A stretch of DNA of 64,000 nt from WLMZ01 sp031367435 (GCA_031367435.1 JANLPV010000187.1:13280-77279), one strand, 5' to 3'; shown: positions 25,546 to 34,602, numbered from the stretch's first letter. Made by a program: numbers and translations. Notes: generated from the sequence alone by a model not told the origin.

Positions 25546-26445
25546 TCAGCTCAGGGGCAAGACGATGTCGTGTGCAAACTGGTCGATGAAGCTTTGGTAG
25601 GCGGCAGCCACTTCGTTGAGCCCGCGGCGGTCGCCGGCACTCACGTTGCCCATCGCCCATGGCATGCACATCGTGCCGGTGATACCGAGCTCTTCTTCTG
25701 CTCGGCGGTAGATGTCGATTGTGGGCATCTCATAGAGCCCACAGATGATTTCAAAGTTCGACGTGTCACGGTCCTCAGCGGCCATGAACTCCTTCAGCCG
25801 GCCAACGTAATGGGCTGCCTCGTCCCACGGGTATGCATTACCGATCCAGCCGTCGGCGTATCGGGCTGCACGCCTGAGGGCTGCGTCGGTGTGGCCGCCG
25901 GTGTAAATGGGAACGGGGCTGGGTGGGTGCGGCTCAAGCGTGAGCGCGGGCACGTCGTAGTACTCGCCATGCCATTCGACCCAACCGCCCTTCCACAGTT
26001 CGCGGAGCGCAGGAATCATCTCGTTGAGTCGCTTGCCCCGTGTGGCGAAGTCCTGACCTTGCAGGTCGAACTCCTCCTTCATCCATCCGGCGCCGGCACC
26101 GAGAGCGACACGACCGTTCGAGAGCACGGCAGCGGTCGCAACTTCCTTGGCGACCTGCAGTAGTGGACGATGGCCGGCAATGTAAATGTTCGTAGTGAAG
26201 TGCAACTGCGTCGTCACACTGCTCATCGCCCCGATCAACACCCACGGATCAGGCCACGACGTTTCGGGCGCCCAGATCGGACGGCCATCGGGATGTGGCG
26301 AATAGGGATACCTACTTTGCAAGTCGCGCGGGTAGGCCAAGTGATCGCTGACCATCAGACCGTGATAGCCAGCCTGATCGAGCAACTGAGCAATGTGCAC
26401 CAACTCGTTGGTGTTCATGAACGCGGTGGCGCACCAGAACTTCAT
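25546..26445 (-). CDS. luciferase-like (LLM class) oxidoreductase, probably F420-dependent
   Basis: This 299-residue product has LMVSDHLAYPRDLQSRYPYS near residue 32, GRVALGAGAGWMKEEFD near 115 and PVPIYTGGHTDAALRRAARY near 185, all LLM barrel landmarks. ATG at 26445 overlaps the stop of the upstream acyl-CoA dehydrogenase as ATGA. The two are therefore translated together from the promoter at operator copy 4. Coupling to a FadE29-like gene suggests a redox step on a steroid CoA ester. Confidence 0.88.
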   Translation of the reverse strand: MKFWCATAFMNTNELVHIAQLLDQAGYHGLMVSDHLAYPRDLQSRYPYSPHPDGRPIWAPETSWPDPWVLIGAMSSVTTQLHFTTNIYIAGHRPLLQVAKEVATAAVLSNGRVALGAGAGWMKEEFDLQGQDFATRGKRLNEMIPALRELWKGGWVEWHGEYYDVPALTLEPHPPSPVPIYTGGHTDAALRRAARYADGWIGNAYPWDEAAHYVGRLKEFMAAEDRDTSNFEIICGLYEMPTIDIYRRAEEELGITGTMCMPWAMGNVSAGDRRGLNEVAAAYQSFIDQFAHDIVLPLS

Positions 26446-27626
26446 CGTGTGGCCCGCGTCATGCCGAGACCAACGGTGGCCACGATGTCGCGCTGGATCT
26501 CGTTCACACCACCGCCGAATGTATTGATCTGAGCCATGCGGCCTGCCTGCTCGACCTCGCCGTGCAGCACAGCGCCTGGCGAACCCGCACGAATGTGCCC
26601 GTATGGCCCAAGCACTCCGAGTAGGAGCTTGTACACCTCTACGGCGCGTTCGGTACCGAACACTTTCACCGACGACGATGCCTGCGGCGTGAGGGTGCCA
26701 TCGTTCACGGATCGCACAAGCTTCCAGTTCATCAACTTGAGTGCCTCGAGGATCGCCTTGCACTTCGCGAAGTCGGCCTGCACCCACGGCAGATCCAACA
26801 TGCGTTCGTCGCCTGGACCACCTGTGGGTTCGAGCGACGCCCACGCCACGAGGTCGTCATAGAGGCGATGCGTTAGGCCGGTGAGTGCGGCGAGCCCAAC
26901 TCGCTCATGGTTGAGTTGTGTTGTGATGAGTTGCCAGCCGCGGTTGACGTCGCTCACAACATTGCCCTTCGGAACACGAACGTCGGTGTAGTACGTCGCC
27001 GTGGTGACATTGCCTCCAACAGTGACGATGGGGGTCCATGAAAATCCGGGCGAGTCAGTGGGCACGATGAGGATTGAGATGCCCTTGTGCTTGGGCGCCT
27101 CCGGGTCGGTACGACATGCCAGCCACACGAAATCGGCTTGATTGGCACCACTTGTGAACACCTTGTTGCCGTTGATTACCCACTCGTCACCGTCGAGTAC
27201 TGCCGACGTGCGCAGGGAGGCAAGATCCGTGCCCGACTCTGGTTCGGTGTAGCCAATCGCGAAGTTCAACTCGCCGGCAAGAATGCCAGGAAGGTACGCG
27301 TCTTTCTGCTCCTGCGTGCCGTAGGCGATGAGCGTTGGTCCAACAGTGTTGATCGTCACGAACGGGAATGGTGCGTGGGCGCGTTGCACCTCATCGAACA
27401 AAATGAATTGGTCCGTTGGCGGACGACCCTGACCGCCAAACTCTTTGGGCCAACCGAGGCCGAGCCAGCCGTCGCTACCCATCTGACGAACGATGCGACG
27501 AAATTCAGGATTACCTTCGCCGCTGTCACCCATGTTGTCGCGGACCGCTTGCGACAACAGTTGGGCGAAGTACTCGCGGAGCTCTTTGCGGAGATTTTCT
27601 TGTTCGGGGGTTTCGGCTAGGTGCAT
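26442..27626 (-). CDS. acyl-CoA dehydrogenase, FadE29-like
   Basis: A 394-residue FAD enzyme. MHLAETPEQENLRKELREYF, GWLGLGWPKEFGGQG, FAIGYTEPESGTDLASLRT near residue 140 and VFTSGANQADFVWLACRTDP near 180 resemble mycobacterial FadE29. There FadE29 pairs with FadE28 to dehydrogenate the three-carbon steroid side chain. Here the FadE28-like gene is 8.5 kb away in the chs operon, so the pairing is a hypothesis. The C-terminus has TFGGGVNEIQRDIVATVGLG. ATG at 27626 fits the family start. Operator copy 4 lies 35 bp upstream. Confidence 0.87.
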   Translation of the reverse strand: MHLAETPEQENLRKELREYFAQLLSQAVRDNMGDSGEGNPEFRRIVRQMGSDGWLGLGWPKEFGGQGRPPTDQFILFDEVQRAHAPFPFVTINTVGPTLIAYGTQEQKDAYLPGILAGELNFAIGYTEPESGTDLASLRTSAVLDGDEWVINGNKVFTSGANQADFVWLACRTDPEAPKHKGISILIVPTDSPGFSWTPIVTVGGNVTTATYYTDVRVPKGNVVSDVNRGWQLITTQLNHERVGLAALTGLTHRLYDDLVAWASLEPTGGPGDERMLDLPWVQADFAKCKAILEALKLMNWKLVRSVNDGTLTPQASSSVKVFGTERAVEVYKLLLGVLGPYGHIRAGSPGAVLHGEVEQAGRMAQINTFGGGVNEIQRDIVATVGLGMTRATR

Positions 27627-27660
27627 GCGAAACCCGAGATTAGTCGATGCTACGTTTGAA

Positions 27661-27677
27661 TCTGACGTTGTGTCAGA
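27661..27677. promoter_or_regulatory. regulon operator copy 4, TCTGACG-TTG-TGTCAGA
   Basis: One mismatch from a perfect 7-3-7 palindrome. It lies in the divergent gap between the FadE29-like unit (minus) and the SDR-FadE30-IpdF unit (plus). On the minus strand the half-site CTGACA (27671-27676) is 18 bp from a -10-like TAGCAT (27647-27652), so the operator would cover the -35 region. Confidence 0.72.
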
Positions 27678-27787
27678 AACTTTGGTGACGGCGTTTCCAC
27701 GATGCATCCACACCTTCGATGGCATGGAGCCTCGGGGACAGCGTGCAGCACAGACACAAGAACTACTACACAGGACAAGGGGTACGC

Positions 27788-28696
27788 GTGTCGGGTTATC
27801 TACAGGACAAGGTCGTAGCGATTACCGGTTCGGGTCGCGGCATCGGCCGGTCGATTGCACTCCTCGCAGCCTCGCACGGCGCACGGATCGTCGTTGCCGA
27901 CTTCGGTGTGAGCATGGACGGCAATGAGCCCAGCTCTGAGATCGCTGACAGCGTCGTTGCCGAGATCGCAGCCGCAGGCGGCGAGGCCATCGCAGTCGCG
28001 AGCGACGTCGGCAGCATGGCCGGCGGCGAGAGCGTGGTCACTGCAGCAATGGACACGTGGGGACGCATTGACGGTGCTGTGTGCGTCGCGGGCATCTTGC
28101 GCGAACGGATGCTTTTCAATATGAGCGAGGACGAGTTCGACGATGTCATCCGCGTGCACCTCAAGGGAACGTTCACGGTGTATCGCGCGGCCGCTGCAGT
28201 GATGCGTAAGCAACCAGAGGGCGGCAGCCTCATTGCGTTCACCAGCGGCGTGTGGGCGCTCGGATCAGTCGCGCAGGCCAACTATGCCGCGGCCAAGGGC
28301 GGCATCGTGAGCCTGTCATATTCTGCCGCGGTCGGGCTCGATCGCTACGGTGTGCGCGCCAACGTGATCGCGCCGGTAGCGCGCACGCGTATGAGCGCGA
28401 ACGTGCCCATGCAGTTGGCTGAAAACGGTGAACCGGAAGACATCGCCCCGATGGCCGTGTATCTGTTGAGCGACAAGAGCAAGCACATCACCGGTCAGGT
28501 CTATTCGGTCGTCGGTAACAAGATCGCGGTGTGGAGCCAGCCCAAAGAAGTTCGCGCGATGTACAACAATGAGCGTTGGACGCCCGAGTTGATCGAGGAA
28601 CGGCTACCGGCCACGGTGAAGTTCGAGCGCCTGCCATTCCTCGACATGGTCGAAGAGATGAAGCGAGCTGCGGCGGCAAAGGAAACGCCGAACTGA
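27788..28696 (+). CDS. short-chain dehydrogenase/reductase, HSD17B4-like
   Basis: A 302-residue SDR with TGSGRGIGRSIALLA near residue 12, CVAGILRERML near 97 (in place of NNAG) and the active-site NYAAAKGG near 168. It carries the same kind of C-terminal extension as the SDRs at 1012 and 9161, so at least three such paralogues are present. GTG at 27788 is preceded by AAGGGG. It overlaps the FadE30-like gene as TGATG and is first in the unit 27788-32073 behind operator copy 4. Probably a hydroxyacyl-CoA dehydrogenase. Confidence 0.88.
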   Translation: MSGYLQDKVVAITGSGRGIGRSIALLAASHGARIVVADFGVSMDGNEPSSEIADSVVAEIAAAGGEAIAVASDVGSMAGGESVVTAAMDTWGRIDGAVCVAGILRERMLFNMSEDEFDDVIRVHLKGTFTVYRAAAAVMRKQPEGGSLIAFTSGVWALGSVAQANYAAAKGGIVSLSYSAAVGLDRYGVRANVIAPVARTRMSANVPMQLAENGEPEDIAPMAVYLLSDKSKHITGQVYSVVGNKIAVWSQPKEVRAMYNNERWTPELIEERLPATVKFERLPFLDMVEEMKRAAAAKETPN

Positions 28697-29997
28697 TGAG
28701 CGAAGCGTTATCGACGCCGTCATTCAGGGCGATGTCCGATGACGGCTTTCGCGCACACGCCAAGCAATGGCTCGGCGCTCATGTCGTTGGTGACTACGCC
28801 GCACTCAAGGGGCGGGGCGGTCCTGGCGACGAAGAGGTTGGGTTCGACATTCGTGTTGACTGGGAACTCGTACTCGGACGCTTTGGTTGGATCGGTCTCG
28901 GCTGGCCTGAGTCGCACGGCGGTCGGGGCGCATCGGTGAGTCAGCAGATCATTTGGGCTGAGGAATACACACGAGCACAAGCACCGGCGCGTGTGAACCA
29001 CATGGGTGAGAACCTGCTCGGTCCAACGCTGATCGAGTACGGAACGGCGTCACAATGCGCGCGCTTTCTGCCCGGAATCCTCAATGGCACCGAGCGCTGG
29101 TGCCAGGGATACAGCGAGCCCGACGCGGGTAGCGACCTGGCCAACGTCCAGACCAAGGCGGTGCTGACCGCTGCTGCTGCTGCTGATGCTGCTGCCGATG
29201 ACGCTGCCGATGCCGATGCCGATGCCGATGCCGATGCCGATGCCGATGCCGATGCCGATGATGTTGCCACCACTCAACAGCCACGGGTCGAGTGGATTCT
29301 CAATGGGCAAAAGGTGTGGACGTCGTTGGCGCATGTGAGCCACTGGTGTTTTGTGGTCGCTCGCACCGAGCCCGGCTCCACGCGACATCAGGGCTTGTCA
29401 TTTCTGCTCGTCCCGATGGATCAGCCCGGCGTCGAGACGCGCATCATTCGCCAGATCACCGGCGGCGGCGAATTCAACGAGACGTTCTTCACCGACGCAC
29501 ACACCGACGCCGACATGATTGTGGGTGCACCCGGCGACGGATGGCGCGTCGCCATGGGCCTCCTCGGCTTTGAGCGCGGTATCTCCACGCTCGCCCAGCA
29601 GGTTGGATTCGAACGCGAACTGCAGACTGCCATCGAGATCGCTCGCGCCTTCGGTAGGGCCACTGACGCGGTAGTACGTCAGCGACTCACCACGGCCTAC
29701 ACCGGCCTCCAATTGATGCGATGGAACGCGCTGAGGTCGATGGGTGCGGGTGTACCCGGGCCGGAGGCCAGCATCGGCAAATTGTTCTGGGGTAGTTGGC
29801 ACCGTGATCTTGGTGAACTCATGGTCGACCTCATGGGCGCCGCGGCGACGATCGGCGACGGCTTCCCTTATGAACTGTCACTTGAACAAAAGCTGTTTCT
29901 CTTCACCCGCAGCGACACCATCTACGGTGGCAGCAACGAAATCCAACGCAACGTCTTGGGCGAGCGCGTGCTCGGCCTACCCAAAGCACCGTTCTGA
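28696..29997 (+). CDS. fadE30: acyl-CoA dehydrogenase, FadE30-like, with an Ala/Asp repeat insertion
   Basis: A 433-residue enzyme. GAHVVGDYAALKGRGGPGDE, LGWPESHGGRG, RVNHMGENLLGPTLIEYGT, RWCQGYSEPDAGSDLANVQT and LFTRSDTIYGGSNEIQRN closely follow mycobacterial FadE30, which dehydrogenates a CoA ester of the steroid C/D-ring product HIP. Unlike relatives it has about 35 extra residues, mostly Ala and Asp, between TKAVL (near residue 158) and VEWILNGQKVWTS. The insertion lies in a surface loop of the middle beta domain, is in frame and comes from a hexanucleotide repeat. The neighbours match the FadE30-IpdF context in mycobacteria. Confidence 0.88.
   Translation: MSEALSTPSFRAMSDDGFRAHAKQWLGAHVVGDYAALKGRGGPGDEEVGFDIRVDWELVLGRFGWIGLGWPESHGGRGASVSQQIIWAEEYTRAQAPARVNHMGENLLGPTLIEYGTASQCARFLPGILNGTERWCQGYSEPDAGSDLANVQTKAVLTAAAAADAAADDAADADADADADADADADADDVATTQQPRVEWILNGQKVWTSLAHVSHWCFVVARTEPGSTRHQGLSFLLVPMDQPGVETRIIRQITGGGEFNETFFTDAHTDADMIVGAPGDGWRVAMGLLGFERGISTLAQQVGFERELQTAIEIARAFGRATDAVVRQRLTTAYTGLQLMRWNALRSMGAGVPGPEASIGKLFWGSWHRDLGELMVDLMGAAATIGDGFPYELSLEQKLFLFTRSDTIYGGSNEIQRNVLGERVLGLPKAPF
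29206..29259 (+). repeat. hexanucleotide tandem repeat (GCCGAT)9 inside the FadE30-like gene
   Basis: Nine exact consecutive GCCGAT units encode alternating Ala-Asp. Less regular GCT and GAT codons precede them from about 29170. As the unit is six bases, changes in copy number keep the reading frame. This looks like slipped-strand expansion. Confidence 0.92.
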
Positions 29998-30000
29998 ATA

Positions 30001-30065
30001 CCGTCCTAAACAACCGGCCTGAACAACCGGCCTGAACAACCGTCCTAAACAACCGTCCTAAACAA
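30001..30065 (+). repeat. five 13-bp tandem repeats between fadE30-like and ipdF-like genes
   Basis: Five consecutive 13-base units follow the FadE30-like stop: CCGTCCTAAACAA (type A) or CCGGCCTGAACAA (type B), in the order A-B-B-A-A. The two types differ at two positions. The array fills most of the 100-bp gap before the next gene. Function unknown; it could be a slippage product or an mRNA spacer element. Confidence 0.92.
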
Positions 30066-30097
30066 ATTCGCCCTGAAGACATTCGACTGGAACAGTG

Positions 30098-30868
30098 ATG
30101 ACCGTTACCCAACAACCACCCTCATATGTGCCCGCACATGGGCTGCTGAACGGCAAGACGGTGCTCATCACTGCTGCGGCCGGCACCGGTATTGGTTTCG
30201 CGACTGCGAAGCGTTGCGTCGAAGAAGGTGCGACGGTGGTGATCAGCGACAAGCACGAACGGCGGTGCGCCGAGTCGGCTGAGGAGTTGGGCGTGCTCGG
30301 CATTGCCTGCGATGTCACCGAGGAAGAATCAGTGCAGGCGCTCATCAACGGCGCTACGCAACACCTCGGCGCGATTGATGTGCTGATCAACAATGCCGGC
30401 CTTGGTGGAACCGCCGAGTTGCATGAGATGACCGATGCTCAGTGGAGCGTGGTGCTCGATGTCACCCTCAACGGCACGTTCCGTTGCATGCGCGCCGGCC
30501 TCAATCACATGTATCCCCGCGGCAAGGGCGTGATCGTCAACAACGCCTCGGTGCTCGGGTGGCGCGCTCAAGCGGGCCAAGCTCATTACGCCGCAGCAAA
30601 AGCAGGAGTGATGGCGCTGACGCGTTGTGCCGCCATCGAGGCGGGCAGTCGAGGTGTGCGCATCAACGCTGTCGCGCCGAGCCTCGCGATGCATCCATTT
30701 TTGGCCAAGGTCACCAGCGACGAACTGCTCGACGAACTCACCCAGCGCGAGGCGTTCGGCCGCTACGCAGAACCGTGGGAGATCGCCAACGTGATGGTCT
30801 TTCTGGCGAGCGACTACAGCAGCTACATGACCGGTGAAATCGTCTCGGTGAGCTCGCAACGCGCATGA
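30098..30868 (+). CDS. ipdF: short-chain dehydrogenase, IpdF-like
   Basis: A 256-residue SDR. PAHGLLNGKTVLITAAAGTG, VVISDKHERRCAESAEELG, NNAGLGG, NNASVLGWRAQAGQAHYAAA with the catalytic Tyr/Lys, and the end YMTGEIVSVSSQRA all closely match mycobacterial IpdF. That enzyme oxidises the 5-hydroxy group of the HIP-CoA derivative in C/D-ring degradation. ATG at 30098 is chosen over a GTG three bases earlier. Its stop overlaps the P450 start as ATGA. The order FadE30-like then IpdF-like parallels the mycobacterial locus and supports the assignment. Confidence 0.87.
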   Translation: MTVTQQPPSYVPAHGLLNGKTVLITAAAGTGIGFATAKRCVEEGATVVISDKHERRCAESAEELGVLGIACDVTEEESVQALINGATQHLGAIDVLINNAGLGGTAELHEMTDAQWSVVLDVTLNGTFRCMRAGLNHMYPRGKGVIVNNASVLGWRAQAGQAHYAAAKAGVMALTRCAAIEAGSRGVRINAVAPSLAMHPFLAKVTSDELLDELTQREAFGRYAEPWEIANVMVFLASDYSSYMTGEIVSVSSQRA

Positions 30869-32073
30869 CGAACCAACCTTCAGTGCAACGAACACACGAA
30901 CCGCTGACCGAAGCTGTTCTCACCGACGGTTTCTTTGCCGGCGAAGTCGTCGACCGGCCGTGGGATCATCTCGCACAGCTTCGCGAGGTCGGCCCCGTTT
31001 CGTGGAACGAGGTCGGTGGATATTGGATCGCCAGCGGTCACCGCGAAGTACAGCAAGCCTCGGTCGATCCCACTCGGTTTTGCAGCGGGCACGGCATCCT
31101 CACGTTCGAGATCGGGCACACCTATCCGTCGCCGCCCACGATGATGCATACGGATCCGCCCGATCACACGCGTTATCGAAATCTGGTGGCTGGCGCATTT
31201 CGCCCATCCGCGATGAAGGCACTGCACCCGCGCATCGTGGCTCATACGCGCCGCCTGCTGAATGAGTTGACGACCAACGAGTCGGTCGACCTCGTGCATC
31301 AACTCACCGTGCCACTCCCCCTATTGGTGATCTGTGAACTGCTCGGGGTACCTGCTGACGAGTGGGAGAAGTTCTACCTCTGGAGCGAGGTGTCGGTGCC
31401 GGGGGCGTCCGATCACAGCGCCGACGAGCGACTCGTCATCCAAGGCGAGATGGTGGGCTACCTCCTCGGTGTCGTCGCACATAAGAAGGCACATCCCGGC
31501 GACGATGTATTTTCGATCCTTGCCGCAGCTGGCCTCACGGATTTCGAGATCGCAATGTTCGCCGTGCAACTACTCACCGCAGGTAACGAAACCGTGCGCA
31601 ACACGCTGACGGCCGGACTCGTCGCGCTCGCGCGGCGGCCAGCGCAATGGCAACGCCTCCAAGCCGATCGATCACTGATCGGTCCGGCCACCGAGGAAAT
31701 GTTGCGCTGGGCGAGTTCGGTGATCTACTTCATGCGCACGGCCGTTGACGACACGGTGCTCGGCGGCGTGGATATCTCAGCAGGCGATCACGTGGTATTG
31801 CTCTACGCGAGCGCCAATCGCGACACATCAGTATTCGGTGCCACGGCGCACGAGTTCGATGTCTCGCGTGCGCCGAACCCTCACCTCGCGTTTGGTTTCG
31901 GCGCGCATTACTGCATCGGGGCGGCACTGGCCCGACAGGAGATTGGCGTCGTGCTGAACGAGATGCTCGACCGTTACACAACCCTCGATCTCGCCGGCAA
32001 CGAGACGCGCACACGCAGCTCGATCATCGCAGGCATCAGCGATGCGGCTTTCAATCTGAACAGCGTTGCGTAG
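30865..32073 (+). CDS. cytochrome P450
   Basis: A 402-residue soluble P450. HTDPPDHTRYRNLVAGAF near residue 92, the I-helix AGNETVRNTL near 237, the K-helix EEMLRW near 274 and the heme loop FGFGAHYCIGAALAR near 345 with the Cys ligand are all present. The I-helix has AGNET, an Asn-for-Asp variant often seen in steroid-related CYPs. It is translationally coupled to the IpdF-like gene, implying a hydroxylation in the same pathway. Its stop is six bases from that of the convergent P450 at 32080. No ferredoxin is nearby. Confidence 0.92.
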   Translation: MTNQPSVQRTHEPLTEAVLTDGFFAGEVVDRPWDHLAQLREVGPVSWNEVGGYWIASGHREVQQASVDPTRFCSGHGILTFEIGHTYPSPPTMMHTDPPDHTRYRNLVAGAFRPSAMKALHPRIVAHTRRLLNELTTNESVDLVHQLTVPLPLLVICELLGVPADEWEKFYLWSEVSVPGASDHSADERLVIQGEMVGYLLGVVAHKKAHPGDDVFSILAAAGLTDFEIAMFAVQLLTAGNETVRNTLTAGLVALARRPAQWQRLQADRSLIGPATEEMLRWASSVIYFMRTAVDDTVLGGVDISAGDHVVLLYASANRDTSVFGATAHEFDVSRAPNPHLAFGFGAHYCIGAALARQEIGVVLNEMLDRYTTLDLAGNETRTRSSIIAGISDAAFNLNSVA

Positions 32074-32079
32074 AACGGG

Positions 32080-33300
32080 CTACGAAGCCGCAACGGCGCG
32101 CACCTGCAGGTGCTTTATGCCGTTGATGAAGTTTGAGCGCAACCGATCGGCCGGAGCAAGCTGCTCGAAATGATCGACCTGACGCAGCAACTCCTCGAAC
32201 AAGATGCGCATCTCCAAGCGCGCCAAGCTCACGCCGAGGCAATGGTGCGGCCCGCCGCCACCGAAGGCGAGGTGCGGGTTCGGTGAGCGGGTGATGTCGA
32301 AGCTGAGCGGATCGGCAAAGACGGTCTCGTCATAGTTGGCCGCCATGTAGTTGAGCATCACGGCGTCGCCTTGTTTGATGGTGACGCCGTGCATTTCGAT
32401 GTCGTGCGTTGCCGTGCGCCGGAACTGCATGACGGGCGTTGCCCATCGCAGGATTTCCTCGATCGCACCGTCGAGATACTTCTCGGGATCGGACTGAACT
32501 TTCTTCCACTGGTCTGGGAATTGCAAGAACGCGTTCATGCCGTGCGCCAGCGCGTTGCGCGTAGTTTCGTTGCCTGCGACGGCAAGCAATAACACGAACA
32601 GGTCGAACTCATGCTCGCTGAGTTGCTGATCGCCCTCAGCCGACAGCAGCACTGAGATGATGTCCTGGCGTGGCTCGATCTTTCGGGCCGCAGCCATTTC
32701 GTTGGCGTACATATACAACTCGGTCATCGCCGCCTGAGCGAGGTCGGGCGTGCCGCCGTATTCGGGATCGGAGTTGCCGATCATCGTGTTCGACCACTGG
32801 AAGACCTTATGACGATCTTCGATGGGCAGTCCCAGCAGCTCAGCGATGGCCACGAGCGGCAGCTCAGCAGCAATCTCGGTGACGAAGTCAAAGCTTTCCT
32901 TTGCGACTGCGTCGGCGACGATTTGCTTTGTGACCTCGCGATAGTGACCATCCATCGAGCGGATGATCTTGGGCGTGAAGCCGCGGCTGATGAGCGTGCG
33001 CAGGCGTGTGTGCTCGGGTGGATCGAGATCGATGATCATGCGTGCCATCTCGAGGTCGGGACGATCTTCAACCATGATCGCGCCCTTGAGCCCCGACGAG
33101 AAGTTCTCCCACTGCCGATTCGCGCGCACGACATCGGCGTGACGGCTGATCACCCAGTAGCCATCGACGGGCTGATCATCCTCGGCCTGAGGATGCAAGA
33201 AGACCGGCGCCTCCTGCCGTAACCGGGTGAAGAGGTCGTGCGGTACATGATCAACGAAGGCATCGTGGCGACCAATGTTGATTTCTTCGGCAAGGCTCAT
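32080..33300 (-). CDS. cytochrome P450, CYP125-like
   Basis: A 406-residue P450 with IDLDPPEHTRLRTLISRGF near residue 90, the I-helix AVAGNETTRNALAHG near 240, the K-helix EEILRW and the heme loop FGGGGPHHCLGVSLARLE near 345. The C-terminus LRSNFINGIKHLQVR is a recognisable CYP125-type ending. CYP125 oxidises the terminal sterol side-chain methyl group. In mycobacteria cyp125 lies in the same operon as fadE28-fadE29-chsH2-chsH1-ltp2. Here it lies after ltp2 on the same strand, 117 bp away. ATG at 33300 has GGAGA upstream. Confidence 0.9.
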   Translation of the reverse strand: MSLAEEINIGRHDAFVDHVPHDLFTRLRQEAPVFLHPQAEDDQPVDGYWVISRHADVVRANRQWENFSSGLKGAIMVEDRPDLEMARMIIDLDPPEHTRLRTLISRGFTPKIIRSMDGHYREVTKQIVADAVAKESFDFVTEIAAELPLVAIAELLGLPIEDRHKVFQWSNTMIGNSDPEYGGTPDLAQAAMTELYMYANEMAAARKIEPRQDIISVLLSAEGDQQLSEHEFDLFVLLLAVAGNETTRNALAHGMNAFLQFPDQWKKVQSDPEKYLDGAIEEILRWATPVMQFRRTATHDIEMHGVTIKQGDAVMLNYMAANYDETVFADPLSFDITRSPNPHLAFGGGGPHHCLGVSLARLEMRILFEELLRQVDHFEQLAPADRLRSNFINGIKHLQVRAVAAS

Positions 33301-33417
33301 GGCGTTATCTCCAGTGTTGTAGAGCAAAGTTAGGCGAACGGGTGATTGCGTTCGAAATGGTGCGCGTACCCGACAGCCCGAGCGGGCACTGCGTCGAGAC
33401 AATCAGTTGACGCATGA

Positions 33418-34602
33418 TCAACTCGCAACGCTCAGAATGAGGCCGCTTGTCGGAACTCCGGTGCCCGCAGTGACGAGCACATTCTCGACATTGTCGACCG
33501 GATTCACCGACGTACCGCGGATCTGGCGCACACCTTCGGCAATGCCGTTCATCCCGTGGATATAGGCCTCGCCGAGCTGACCGCCGTGGGTATTGATGGG
33601 CAGCCGACCTCCGATTTCGATCGCACCGTCGCGCACAAAATCTTTGCCCTCGCCCCGCGCACAGAAGCCAAACTCCTCGAGCTGCATCAGCACGTATGGC
33701 GTGAAATGGTCGTACAGGATCGCCGTCTGAATATCGGCAGGGGTCAGGCCCGACCCAGCCCACAACTGACGCGCCACCACGCCCATCTCGGGCAGTTGGG
33801 CAATGTCGTCTCGATAGAAGCTCGTCATGACGTGCTGATCGATGCCGGTGCCCTGGGCAACGGCGGCGATGACAGCAGGAGTGTTGACAAGGTCGCGTGC
33901 GCGCTCGACGCTGGTAACCACAAGCGCCTGACCGCCGTCGGTCTCCTGGCAGCAGTCGAGCAGATGCAGCGGCTCGGCTATCCAACGGCTGGCCTGATGC
34001 TGTTCCAGCGTGATTGGTTCGTTGTAGAACCACGCCTTGGGATTGTTGGCCGCGTGCTTGCGATCTGCAACTGCAACCCTCCCGAAGTCTTCGCTCGTGG
34101 CGCCGTATTCGTGCATGTAACGGCGCGCCACCATCGCTACCCACGCAGCCGGTGTCAGGAGCCCCATCGGCGCGTACCAGCTGAACTGGGCGCGCTCTGC
34201 GGTAGGCGCGGTCGGGATGTCTTGCACGCCTGCACCAAAGCGACGACCTGAGCGCTCATTGAACGCTCGGTAGCAGACCACGACATCGGCCGCACCTGAG
34301 GCAATCGCCATCGCCGCCTGATGCACCGTGCCACACGCGGCGCCGCCGCCGTAGTGAACTCGACCGAAGAAGGTGAGCTCGTTCATGCCGGTATGACGCG
34401 CGATCTCGATCTCGGGGTTGTTCTCGGGCCCGAAGCACGCAAAGCCATCGACCTCGCTCGGCGCGATGCCTGCATCGTCGAGTGCAGCAACAACTGCCTC
34501 GCACGCGAGGCTCATCTCGCTGCGACCGGAATCCTTCGAGAATTCAGTCGCACCGATACCGACGATCGCTGATGTGCCGCCCAACTTGTTTGAGTGGCTC
34601 AT
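33418..34602 (-). CDS. ltp2: steroid side-chain retro-aldolase, thiolase-like (Ltp2)
   Basis: A 394-residue thiolase-fold protein. AIVGIGATEFSKDSGRSEMS, FFGRVHYGGGAACGTVHQAA, YRAFNERSGRRFG, RYMHEYGATSEDFG, LLDCCQETDGG and GGRLPINTHGGQLGEAYIHG match mycobacterial Ltp2 nearly block for block. With the DUF35 domain of ChsH2, Ltp2 cleaves the 17-hydroxy-pregnene-20-carboxyl-CoA intermediate to androstenedione and propionyl-CoA. ATG overlaps the chsH1 stop as ATGA. The gene order chsH2, dehydrogenase, chsH1, ltp2 supports the call strongly. Confidence 0.95.
   Translation of the reverse strand: MSHSNKLGGTSAIVGIGATEFSKDSGRSEMSLACEAVVAALDDAGIAPSEVDGFACFGPENNPEIEIARHTGMNELTFFGRVHYGGGAACGTVHQAAMAIASGAADVVVCYRAFNERSGRRFGAGVQDIPTAPTAERAQFSWYAPMGLLTPAAWVAMVARRYMHEYGATSEDFGRVAVADRKHAANNPKAWFYNEPITLEQHQASRWIAEPLHLLDCCQETDGGQALVVTSVERARDLVNTPAVIAAVAQGTGIDQHVMTSFYRDDIAQLPEMGVVARQLWAGSGLTPADIQTAILYDHFTPYVLMQLEEFGFCARGEGKDFVRDGAIEIGGRLPINTHGGQLGEAYIHGMNGIAEGVRQIRGTSVNPVDNVENVLVTAGTGVPTSGLILSVAS

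Noticed and set aside
29170..29270. Frameshift or assembly error in the FadE30-like gene
   Set aside because: The repeat is a multiple of three, and the enzyme motifs continue in the same frame on both sides.
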